From Pseudalgibacter alginicilyticus (GTDB lineage Bacteria > Bacteroidota > Bacteroidia > Flavobacteriales > Flavobacteriaceae): a stretch of DNA of 64,000 nt. Position numbers and translations under genes: made by a program. Below, piece by piece: positions 1-7,615 of the stretch (position 1 is its first letter; every line of letters starts with the position of its first letter). The DNA lies in contig NZ_CP012898.1 in assembly GCF_001310225.1 (NCBI RefSeq), forward strand, positions 2,170,001-2,234,000. The letters are read 5' to 3'. Under the pieces are notes generated by a model. That model ran no database searches. It was not told where the DNA came from and was given only the letters and a program-made list of their open reading frames with translations.

Positions 1-524
1 CAGATTTAACAGGTGGAGTTGATAATGAAATGATTCTTTGGAATGGTATTATTGATGAAGATGGAAACCTTGTTTGGGAAGAAGAAAAAAGAGATGGTGC
101 TCAAGGTGAAGGAGGTGTGTTTGCAGAAGGAAATAATTACTATGGCTTTTTCCAATCGTTCGGATGGTCTAACGTAGATAGATTTTACAACGACCCAAGA
201 GACAAAACAACCATTCTTGTTGGAGTACCAGAAGGCTATGACAATACTAATAGTTCGGTTTACATTTCTTATGATGGTGAAGAAACTGGTTTAGCTCAAC
301 TTGATACTTATGATCCAGCTACTGGTTTGTTTAGTGAGCATTACGGACAAATTCCAATCGGATTAGAATGTCATATCATTTTTGCAACAGAAGAAAACGA
401 CAACTGGAAATATGCTATAAAAGAAGTAACTATTGTAGAAAATGATATCATCACATTTACTGAAAACGAAACCTCAGTAGTAACAGAAGCACAACTTACA
501 ACTATTATTAATGATTTACCATAA
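1..524 (+). CDS. C-terminal part of an unrecognised protein (5' end outside window)
   Basis: The reading frame is open from base 3 and has no stop before 522-524, so the gene begins upstream of the window; the first internal ATG at 30 is probably not the start. The visible ~174 residues are acidic and rich in Asp, Glu, Asn and Thr, with no transmembrane segment and no catalytic motif I recognise. The last residues (AQLTTIINDLP) contain no type IX secretion C-terminal signal that I can see. A strong terminator follows at 589-620, so this is the last gene of its transcript. The composition suits a secreted protein or lipoprotein of a flavobacterium, but no function can be assigned. Confidence 0.75.
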   Translation, partial: DLTGGVDNEMILWNGIIDEDGNLVWEEEKRDGAQGEGGVFAEGNNYYGFFQSFGWSNVDRFYNDPRDKTTILVGVPEGYDNTNSSVYISYDGEETGLAQLDTYDPATGLFSEHYGQIPIGLECHIIFATEENDNWKYAIKEVTIVENDIITFTENETSVVTEAQLTTIINDLP

Positions 525-588
525 ACAACTATTAACAAAAAGACCTACTTATATCTTTTTTTGTCCAATTTTTTAACCTATTTATCAA

Positions 589-620
589 AAGCCAGAAACA
601 CCCAAGTTTCTGGCTTTTTT
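589..620 (+). terminator. Rho-independent terminator after the first gene
   Basis: A perfect 11-bp stem (AAGCCAGAAAC at 589-599 with GTTTCTGGCTT at 606-616) closes a 6-nt loop and runs into a T tract. It sits 65 nt after the stop of the partial gene. Confidence 0.9.
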
Positions 621-682
621 ATTTAGTAATGGGTAACAAATCAAGCCTATTATTTATATAAAGATATAGCCCACAGAATATT

Positions 683-781
683 ATGAAAAAAAAGGTTTAC
701 ATATTAATTTTAATAGCGCTTATCATGTTAGTGTTAAGTGCTAATATTATGATTGTAGCCTCAAATTACATAACAGATTGA
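683..781 (+). CDS. Small 32-residue single-helix membrane peptide
   Basis: ATG at 683 opens 32 codons ending in TGA at 779-781. The peptide starts MKKKVYILILIALIMLVLSA, so three lysines precede about 22 hydrophobic residues, followed by a short polar tail (SNYITD). This is the layout of a small inner-membrane protein with its N-terminus inside. It lies alone between a terminator and the PKD-domain gene. A second 32-codon ORF with a similar helix (S-x-N-I motif near the helix end) lies at 6185-6283, on the other side of the CHAT/retropepsin module. No ribosome-binding signal is visible, as is usual in this phylum. It could be a chance ORF in AT-rich DNA; the Lys-rich start and matching partner argue for a real gene. 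Confidence 0.45.
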   Translation: MKKKVYILILIALIMLVLSANIMIVASNYITD

Positions 782-856
782 TTAACTTACAATTTTAAAA
801 CTATTTTTAAGCGGACACTTTTTAGTATATTTAGACCAAATAAAACCCTTATCGCT

Positions 857-2809
857 ATGAACAAACAGCTATTTTTTATTTGCTTTTTATTTTTCTGTAC
901 TTATACTTATGGTCAGAGAATAGTAACCGATACAATTACTAGAACCGCAACTATAAATCATACTGCAAATGGCAACCAAGTTGTTTTTACACCAGAAACT
1001 CCAATTTTAAACCAAATAGCAGGAGCACCAAAAGCATTTTACACTCATTTCTGGGAATTTGGTGATGGTAATTACAGCACAGAAGAAAACCCTAAACATA
1101 TATATAAAAACAAAGGTGAATACAACGTAAAACTTTGGGCAACCAATAATTATGATACAGGAAAGCCACCCACTACCCGTCCTAAAAAAGTGGCCATAAC
1201 CAACGTTACAACCGAATATGAAGAAATAGCCTCTATGGATGAGGATTTTATCTTAAAGCGAAATAGAGAGCCTGTTCCAGACCAAGAAATGGTGGTTGTA
1301 TTAAGCTACAAAAATATAAAAGATTATGTAACCAACGGAAAACTTTATCTGTTCTATAACGAACTGAAATATAAAGCCAATAATTTTGAACTGATAGAAA
1401 CCAGAACACACCATAATGAAAACAAAGTTTCAACCGATGAATTTGCTTTTACTTATAACATTGAAAATACTAAAACGTATTTAGCTTCATCAACAAATGA
1501 ACTCGTAAAAACATCTGAAGCCATACAAGATTCTACCGAAAAAACAAACCTTCCGTTAACCATTCAAGAATCCAAGACCTTATACAAAAACTGGAGGCTC
1601 TTAGAATTTGGAAATATGAACCCAAACGAGGAACGCAACATTTTTTTTAGTTTAAAAACCACACCTGAAATGGTTAAGGACACCAGTGCCATTATTTCTG
1701 TTCGTGGTATTTATGTACCCGATGCCAATTACGACAACCATAAAGTAAAAGACATGGAAATGGAAATCGTTACCTCGCACGACCCTAATAAAATGTCATC
1801 AAACGGCACCTTTATGAATTACAGATTAGTGCGGTTTAAAACCTTAAAATATAAAGTAAAATTCCAAAATAATGGCGAAGGCCCAGCACGTACCATTCGT
1901 TTAGAAACCGATATTCCAGACATGTTGGACAAATCTACTATAAAGGTGTTAGACATGTACCCTAAATGCGACATCTGCCCGAAACGTGAGGTTTTATATA
2001 GTTGTTTAGACACCTCCTTTACAGACACCCAAGCCATTTTTACATTTAAAAATATTTACCTTCCTGGAAGCGAACAAAAAAATGTTAAGGAATATGATTC
2101 CACCAAAGGCTTTGTAAAATACAGCATCAAATTTGCCAAAGATTTTCACAAAAAGTCTACAAAAAGTAGAACGGCAATCATCTTTGATAAAAATGATCCC
2201 ATTATAACCAACTACTCCACCACCCGATTTTCACCAGGAATTTCTATTGGTGCCAAAGTAGGTGTCAATTCATTTTCAGATCTAAAAAACTCAGACAGTT
2301 ATTTCTTTGGAGTAACCATTTCACCTTACAAATCATATCGCTGGTACTGGCAAATAGAACTTATGAACAATTTTCACAAGTATAATGCAGACACTTTTGT
2401 TAATGAGCAATTTGTTGACGACGCACAAGGCTTTAGATATTTACAGCGCACCACAACTAATGTGTCTTACGAAAATATAGATTGGGACATTCCTGTACTA
2501 GTTCGTTATAACCTCAATAATTACGTTGGACTTGGTGCTGGATTGCAAACCACATTTTCTTTAAATGAAAAGCAAGATCGAACTATTTTTATTGAGCAAT
2601 TTGAAAGCGATGCAGCAGATGCCCCTACTTTTAATACCATAACAAACAATACCAATGAAACTAATTCTTTTGTAAATTTAAGAACTTCGGTGGTACTCGA
2701 TGCAACAGCTGGATTTTCAAGAATTGGTCCAAGCTTAGGAGCTCGTTACGTTTTAAATCTAGAAAATAACTTTAACTATTGGCAGTTTTATGCCATCTGG
2801 AAATTCTGA
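857..2809 (+). CDS. Secreted PKD-domain protein with C-terminal outer-membrane barrel
   Basis: The 650-residue product has a signal peptide ending around residue 20 (CTYTYGQ). A PKD domain spans about residues 40-115, with the typical WEFGDG at 66-71 and the Y-x-V-x-L strand near 89-93. A middle region beginning around residue 305 with DPNK and a KYKVKFQNNG strand resembles the beta-sandwich repeats seen before anchoring domains in Bacteroidota surface proteins. The last ~190 residues alternate aromatic strands and end in WKF, a terminal Phe typical of BAM-inserted barrels. I infer an outer-membrane protein displaying a PKD adhesion module. It is 30 nt upstream of the CHAT gene on the same strand, so the two are probably co-transcribed. 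Substrate or partner is unknown. Confidence 0.75.
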   Translation: MNKQLFFICFLFFCTYTYGQRIVTDTITRTATINHTANGNQVVFTPETPILNQIAGAPKAFYTHFWEFGDGNYSTEENPKHIYKNKGEYNVKLWATNNYDTGKPPTTRPKKVAITNVTTEYEEIASMDEDFILKRNREPVPDQEMVVVLSYKNIKDYVTNGKLYLFYNELKYKANNFELIETRTHHNENKVSTDEFAFTYNIENTKTYLASSTNELVKTSEAIQDSTEKTNLPLTIQESKTLYKNWRLLEFGNMNPNEERNIFFSLKTTPEMVKDTSAIISVRGIYVPDANYDNHKVKDMEMEIVTSHDPNKMSSNGTFMNYRLVRFKTLKYKVKFQNNGEGPARTIRLETDIPDMLDKSTIKVLDMYPKCDICPKREVLYSCLDTSFTDTQAIFTFKNIYLPGSEQKNVKEYDSTKGFVKYSIKFAKDFHKKSTKSRTAIIFDKNDPIITNYSTTRFSPGISIGAKVGVNSFSDLKNSDSYFFGVTISPYKSYRWYWQIELMNNFHKYNADTFVNEQFVDDAQGFRYLQRTTTNVSYENIDWDIPVLVRYNLNNYVGLGAGLQTTFSLNEKQDRTIFIEQFESDAADAPTFNTITNNTNETNSFVNLRTSVVLDATAGFSRIGPSLGARYVLNLENNFNYWQFYAIWKF

Positions 2810-2839
2810 GCCTAAGGCTCATTTTGGCAGTCCACTCTT

Positions 2840-5431
2840 ATGTATAAATTATGTTTTTTTATTTTCTTTTTAACCTATGGATTTTCTTTTTCACAAAATC
2901 TTGAAGAATCTATTTATGTAGCAGCAGAAACCTTTATTAATAATCAAAATGAAACTTCGCTCCAGCTTTTAAACAACAAAGAAGCTTCTTTTAAAAGCCA
3001 AGTAAAAACTAAAGATGAACATTTGGCATTGGTTTTTTTACAAAGTCACAAAGGTTATTATTTAGATACTCATTCTAAATTAAAACAAGCTATTACAACC
3101 TATGAAGATGCTTTAAATAGATTTAACAAAAATGACCTTGCAAATATTTCAAATTTTGATATTATTGAAAACTGCTTAATACCCTTAGGGAATCTATACA
3201 CAAAAATTGGCGATTATACCAATGCAGAAAGCACAATAAAACAGTACTCATATATAGCCCAAAACAACAAAAATACCAACCATCAAATAAGTGCTACTAT
3301 TAATCTTGCAACACTGTATCAAACTATTGGGAAACACGAAACTGCTATAAAAATAATTGATGATGGGTTAAAAAAACTCAACACTTCCAGTAATAAAAGA
3401 AAACATTTACAACGTATTAAAACCGCTAATTTAATTGCCTTAAACAAATACGACGAAGCGGCTTTTTATAACCAAGAAAGTATTTTTTCAAAATTTCACA
3501 CCTATAAAAACCAGTATATCATTGCTTTAAAAAAAGGCGACTATAATACAGCACTTACCTCCTTTAAAAAAGCGAAAAATGCTATGAATGAAGCCAAACT
3601 TACAACTCGTGATTTAGCCAAATTTTATGTTGAGGAAGCACAACTATATTATCTATTAAACAAACCTAATGAAGCTTTAAAAAGTCTGAAAAAGTCAACT
3701 AAAATATTACTACCTAATTTTGATAATGAGGGATTACCAAACAAAACCCATTTATATGCAGAAAATACCTTTATTGATATTTTTGATTTATATGCCAATT
3801 TACAAACCAACTCAGAAATAAAATTAGAAAGCTACAATTTAAGTTTTTACGTTTCCAATTTATTGCGAAATAGCTGGACATCTCAAGAAACTAAAACTTT
3901 AAACGAAACCAACAATAGAATTAGAAGTGAAAAATGCATTGATATTCTTTTAAGTCTATATAACAAAACTAAAATTAAATCCCATTTATTTGAAGCGCTT
4001 CAATATTCTGAAAACAATAAAGTTTCAACATTAAAAGAAATCTTTCAAAAAAAAACACGACTACAACACAATCCCAAAGACACTCTTTTAGCTAAAGAAT
4101 TTAAACTTTTAAAAGACCAAGAGCACATCACAAGTTTACTAATAAATGAGCAATTAGGACATAACCAAGCATCAAAAATCAATGATTTAAGCAAGCAGCT
4201 TAGCGCTATTAGTATTCAGCTAAAAAAACTTAAAACCGCTATTGCAATAAAATACCCAAATAATGAAGCATCGTTTTCTTTAAAAACCTTGCAAAACAAC
4301 TTAAAAACAGACAATTCGGTTTTAGTAGAATATTTTTATGGTGAGAGCAATATCTACCAATTTGTAATTTCAAACAACAACATTCTTTTAAACCGAATTA
4401 ATTTAAGTACAGATATCAAAAATCACATCATAGAATTTATTCATCTTTTTGATAATGCTTCTATTATAAATAATAACATCTCAAATTATACATCAAAGGC
4501 TTTTAAGCTTTTTCAATTATTAAAATTTGATACCATACCAAAATCAAAAAATACAATTATTATACCCGATGGCCTCTTAAACTTCATCCCTTTTGAAACA
4601 CTACTTACAACAAATACCAACTCATATTATTTTTCAAAAATGCCCTTTGTAATAAACAATCAAAATATTGTTTACAATTCCAGTATTTATTTTTATTTAG
4701 CAAAAAACAAAACAATTAAAAACAACAAATTATTAGGCTTTTTTCCTCTCTTTAAAAACACTAAAAAACAGCTTACTTATTCGCTTGATGAAGCTAATGC
4801 TATTAGAAATGAAATGACTTCGGAATTGTTTATAGCTGATAAAGCCACTAAAACTGATTTTATAGAAAATGCAAATAAATATGGCATTTTACATTTATCA
4901 ACACACGCTAGCAGTGGTAATTTTTCAAAACCAGCTAATATTGATTTTTATGACAACACATTATTTTTAAATGAATTGTATAGTTTGAATTTAAATACAA
5001 ACTTAGTGGTTTTAAGTGCTTGTGAAACAGGAGTGGGAAAACTTTACAAAGGCGAAGGAGCTATGAGCATAGCCCGTGGATTTCAATATTCGGGAGCCAA
5101 AAACTTACTATTCTCATTATGGCAAATAAATGATTTATCAACCTCACAAATCATGCAATCATTTTATAAAAATTATAGTAATACACAATCTGCTTGTCAC
5201 TCAAACCAACAATCCAAACTCGATTATTTACAAAATAAAAATATTAGCAACGCAAAAAAATCACCTTATTACTGGGGGTCTTTTGTTTACTACGGCAAAT
5301 TAGACAAACCAAACCATGACCATCTTTTATTTAATATAATTATTGGGATGGTTTTAGTACTTATTGCAGTATTTTTACTTTTGAAATACAAAAAACAACA
5401 TGGAAAAGACACTGCAAGAATTTCTTCTTGA
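2840..5431 (+). CDS. TPR-CHAT protein: caspase-like protease domain with signal peptide and membrane anchor
   Basis: The 863-residue protein begins with a signal peptide (cleavage near SFSQ, residues 16-19). Helical TPR-like repeats cover about residues 60-420, a charged linker follows, and a CHAT domain (caspase-HetF associated with TPRs) occupies about 470-820. The His-Cys dyad is visible: H689 in HLSTHAS and C728 in LSACETG, followed by the conserved GEGAMSIARGF and SLWQIND segments. A single hydrophobic helix at about 829-849 precedes a short basic tail. The topology therefore puts TPRs and CHAT in the periplasm, anchored in the inner membrane. CHAT domains are cysteine proteases of the caspase clan; substrates are not predictable here. 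Its 3' end overlaps the retropepsin gene by 32 nt, indicating translational coupling. Confidence 0.88.
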   Translation: MYKLCFFIFFLTYGFSFSQNLEESIYVAAETFINNQNETSLQLLNNKEASFKSQVKTKDEHLALVFLQSHKGYYLDTHSKLKQAITTYEDALNRFNKNDLANISNFDIIENCLIPLGNLYTKIGDYTNAESTIKQYSYIAQNNKNTNHQISATINLATLYQTIGKHETAIKIIDDGLKKLNTSSNKRKHLQRIKTANLIALNKYDEAAFYNQESIFSKFHTYKNQYIIALKKGDYNTALTSFKKAKNAMNEAKLTTRDLAKFYVEEAQLYYLLNKPNEALKSLKKSTKILLPNFDNEGLPNKTHLYAENTFIDIFDLYANLQTNSEIKLESYNLSFYVSNLLRNSWTSQETKTLNETNNRIRSEKCIDILLSLYNKTKIKSHLFEALQYSENNKVSTLKEIFQKKTRLQHNPKDTLLAKEFKLLKDQEHITSLLINEQLGHNQASKINDLSKQLSAISIQLKKLKTAIAIKYPNNEASFSLKTLQNNLKTDNSVLVEYFYGESNIYQFVISNNNILLNRINLSTDIKNHIIEFIHLFDNASIINNNISNYTSKAFKLFQLLKFDTIPKSKNTIIIPDGLLNFIPFETLLTTNTNSYYFSKMPFVINNQNIVYNSSIYFYLAKNKTIKNNKLLGFFPLFKNTKKQLTYSLDEANAIRNEMTSELFIADKATKTDFIENANKYGILHLSTHASSGNFSKPANIDFYDNTLFLNELYSLNLNTNLVVLSACETGVGKLYKGEGAMSIARGFQYSGAKNLLFSLWQINDLSTSQIMQSFYKNYSNTQSACHSNQQSKLDYLQNKNISNAKKSPYYWGSFVYYGKLDKPNHDHLLFNIIIGMVLVLIAVFLLLKYKKQHGKDTARISS

Positions 5432-5849
5432 AAAAAATTACACTAAAATAAAATTAAAACTAACAAAGACCAATCATTTTGAAATGAAGGCTACCATTAA
5501 TGGCGTTAAAGGAAATTTTATTTTAGACACGGGAGCTTCCAGTTCATGTGTGGGATTTGAAAGTATTGAAACTTTTAAACTTAAAGCTAAAGATTCTAAA
5601 ATTATGGCAGCTGGCGCTGGAGCCATTAATATGGAAACAAAAATGGCTAAAAAAAATAAAATTAAAATTGGAAAATGGCAGCATAATAAAATTGTACTCG
5701 TTTTATTTAATCTAACCCATGTAAACACTGCTCTTATTAATCACAATTCAATGCCTGTAGATGGTATTATTGGCGCAGATGTTTTGAAAAAAGGAAAGGC
5801 CATTATTGATTATGAAAAAAAATATCTGTATTTAAAAACAAATGAATGA
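5400..5849 (+). CDS. Retropepsin-like clan AA aspartic protease
   Basis: This 149-residue protein carries one retropepsin-type active site, ILDTGASSS with D43-T44-G45, and the C-terminal hydrophobic-hydrophobic-Gly signature GIIGADVL. One copy per chain means it must dimerise to form the catalytic pair, as in retroviral proteases. There is no signal peptide or transmembrane helix, so it is predicted cytoplasmic, on the other face of the membrane from most of the CHAT protein. The start at 5400 lies inside the CHAT gene (32-nt overlap, other frame) and is preferred because the first 28 residues read as a normal soluble start and later Met codons would cut into the fold. A 15-bp terminator follows at 5901. 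Confidence 0.85.
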   Translation: MEKTLQEFLLEKNYTKIKLKLTKTNHFEMKATINGVKGNFILDTGASSSCVGFESIETFKLKAKDSKIMAAGAGAINMETKMAKKNKIKIGKWQHNKIVLVLFNLTHVNTALINHNSMPVDGIIGADVLKKGKAIIDYEKKYLYLKTNE

Positions 5850-5900
5850 AAAAAAATTCGTAAATTGACTACTGCTATTAATAGTTCTTAGGGGAATTTT

Positions 5901-5936
5901 AAAAGCTCTAAATCATTCTGATTTAGAGCTTTTATT
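5901..5936 (+). terminator. Rho-independent terminator closing the CHAT/retropepsin operon
   Basis: A perfect 15-bp stem (AAAAGCTCTAAATCA at 5901-5915 with TGATTTAGAGCTTTT at 5919-5933) with loop TTC ends in T-rich sequence, 52 nt after the retropepsin stop codon. Confidence 0.92.
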
Positions 5937-5976
5937 TGTTTAAAATTCTTTTTATTGACATGCTATCAAAAACACA

Positions 5977-6158
5977 ATACCTTAGATTAGGTATGCAATA
6001 TTTTACTTCTTTATCATGAATTAAAAACCTTTGAATCAAAAAAATACGAAAAACTGCGTATTTTTTTTCCAATCTATTTATTTTACTTTTAACCTGCTAT
6101 TAATCAATACTTTTTTAAAGGTGATTTAAATAACTCTGTTCTGCATAGAGCAGAGTTA
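5977..6158 (+). other. Gene-free stretch with three consecutive hairpins
   Basis: Between the operon terminator and the small ORF at 6185, three further inverted repeats occur. ATACCT/AGGTAT spans 5977-5994 with a 6-nt loop. AAAAAAATACG/CGTATTTTTTT spans 6038-6067 with an 8-nt loop and ends in a T run, so it may be a second terminator. TAACTCTG...CAGAGTTA spans 6131-6158 and continues inward to a 12-bp stem (one G-T pair) with a GCAT loop and no T tract. I see no gene here. The chain could be a structured RNA or a 5' leader for the small ORF. Confidence 0.45.
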
Positions 6159-6184
6159 TAAATCATTATTTATACATAATTGAA

Positions 6185-6283
6185 GTGAAAGAAAACAATA
6201 CATTTTTAAATAAATACTTTGTGATTGGGTTGGCTATTTTGATAATTATAGTGATTTCTACAAATATTATCCTATATTTTTAA
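6185..6283 (+). CDS. Small 32-residue single-helix membrane peptide, GTG start
   Basis: GTG at 6185 opens 32 codons ending in TAA at 6281-6283, with no in-frame ATG upstream. The product starts (V/M)KENNTFLNKYFVIGLAIL and continues as one long hydrophobic helix ending NIILYF. Its length equals that of the ORF at 683-781, and aligning the two helices pairs LIMLVLSANIMI with LIIIVISTNIIL. It follows the hairpin at 6131-6158 and precedes the sucB terminator. Coding status is uncertain: it is short, starts with GTG and lies in AT-rich DNA. The resemblance to the other peptide is the main support. Confidence 0.38.
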   Translation: MKENNTFLNKYFVIGLAILIIIVISTNIILYF

Positions 6284-6302
6284 TCTCATTTTAATACAAT
6301 AA

Positions 6303-6330
6303 AAAAGGCATTGCATTTGCAACACCTTTT
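6303..6330 (-). terminator. Rho-independent terminator of sucAB
   Basis: AAAAGG (6303-6308) pairs with CCTTTT (6325-6330), and the inner TTGCA/TGCAA pair closes a 2-nt loop with a small internal mismatch. Read on the minus strand it is followed by a T run. It lies 21 nt past the sucB stop codon. Confidence 0.8.
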
Positions 6331-6351
6331 CAAAAAAAATAGTTTGTTATT

Positions 6352-7560
6352 TTATAACTCTAATGCCTTTTTAACATTGTTGTTCATTAATATTTCTGTT
6401 GGATTTTCTAAAGCTTCTTTAACAGCTACTAAAAACCCAACACTTTCTTTTCCGTCTATAATTCTATGATCATAAGAAAGTGCTACATACATTATTGGAC
6501 GAATTTCAACTTTACCATCAATAGCAACAGGACGCTCAACAATGTTGTGCATACCTAAAATACCACTTTGTGGTGGATTGATAATAGGAGTAGATAACAT
6601 ACTACCAAAAACTCCTCCGTTAGTAATTGTAAAGGTACCTCCAGTCATTTCATCAACTGTTATTTGTCCATCTCTTGCTCGAAGTGCCAAACGTTTTACC
6701 TCTGCCTCAACACCTCTAAAACTTAAGTTTTCAGCATTTCTAATTACCGGAACCATTAACCCTTTTGGTCCAGAAACCGCAATACTGATATCTGCAAAAT
6801 CATAAGAAATCATTTCTTTGCCATCCATCATGGAGTTAACAGCTGGATACATTTCTAAAGCTCTTACAACTGCTAAAGTAAAAAAGCTCATAAACCCTAA
6901 ACCAACACCATGTTTGGCTTTAAAAGTTTCTTTATATTCATTTCGCAAAGCAAAAATAGGAGACATATCTACTTCATTAAAAGTAGTTAACATAGCTGTT
7001 GTATTTTTTACTTCAACTAAACGCTCTGCTACTTTGCGACGCAACATAGACATTTTACTTCTTGAAGTTCCTCTATTACCACCTGTAGGTGTTCCCATAG
7101 AAGGTACTGCTTGAATAGCATCTTCTTTAGTTACGCGACCATCTTTTCCTGTACCAGAAATAGCTCCTGCGTCCATACCTTTTTCAGCTAAAATCTTTTT
7201 AGCTGCTGGGCTTGCTGTTCCTGTAGCATAAGTTTTGGTTTCAGCCACTGGAGTTTTAGGCGTTTCAGCTTTTGGAACGTCTTCTTTCTTTTCTTCCTTA
7301 GGAGCACTGCCTTCAGGTTTTTCCGCACTTGTATCAATAAGACAAACGACTGCCCCAACTGCTACCGCATCACCTTCTTCTGCTTTTAGTGTTATAATAC
7401 CACTTTCTTCTGCTGGAAGTTCTAATGTTGCTTTATCACTATCTACCTCAGCAATGGCTTGGTCTTTTTCAACATAATCACCATCTTCTACTAACCAAGT
7501 AGCTATTTCAACTTCTTTTATAGACTCACCTGGTGAAGGCACTTTCATTTCTAAAATCAT
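6352..7560 (-). CDS. sucB: 2-oxoglutarate dehydrogenase E2, dihydrolipoyllysine succinyltransferase
   Basis: This 402-residue TCA-cycle enzyme transfers the succinyl group from lipoyl-lysine to CoA in the cytoplasmic 2-oxoglutarate dehydrogenase complex. A lipoyl domain covers about residues 1-76, with the lipoylated lysine K43 in DSDKATLE. An Ala/Pro/Lys-rich linker follows. The peripheral-subunit-binding domain is at about 115-150 ([24 protein letters not shown]). The C-terminal catalytic domain carries DHRIIDG, with catalytic H365 and D369. Length is normal for the family. sucA lies 55 nt upstream on the same strand, so the two form the usual sucAB operon; the E3 component is not in the window. 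Confidence 0.97.
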   Translation of the reverse strand: MILEMKVPSPGESIKEVEIATWLVEDGDYVEKDQAIAEVDSDKATLELPAEESGIITLKAEEGDAVAVGAVVCLIDTSAEKPEGSAPKEEKKEDVPKAETPKTPVAETKTYATGTASPAAKKILAEKGMDAGAISGTGKDGRVTKEDAIQAVPSMGTPTGGNRGTSRSKMSMLRRKVAERLVEVKNTTAMLTTFNEVDMSPIFALRNEYKETFKAKHGVGLGFMSFFTLAVVRALEMYPAVNSMMDGKEMISYDFADISIAVSGPKGLMVPVIRNAENLSFRGVEAEVKRLALRARDGQITVDEMTGGTFTITNGGVFGSMLSTPIINPPQSGILGMHNIVERPVAIDGKVEIRPIMYVALSYDHRIIDGKESVGFLVAVKEALENPTEILMNNNVKKALEL

Positions 7561-7615
7561 TTTTTATAATTTTAATTGTATAAGAATTTCTATCTGTTTT
7601 ATTTAAACTTTCTAT

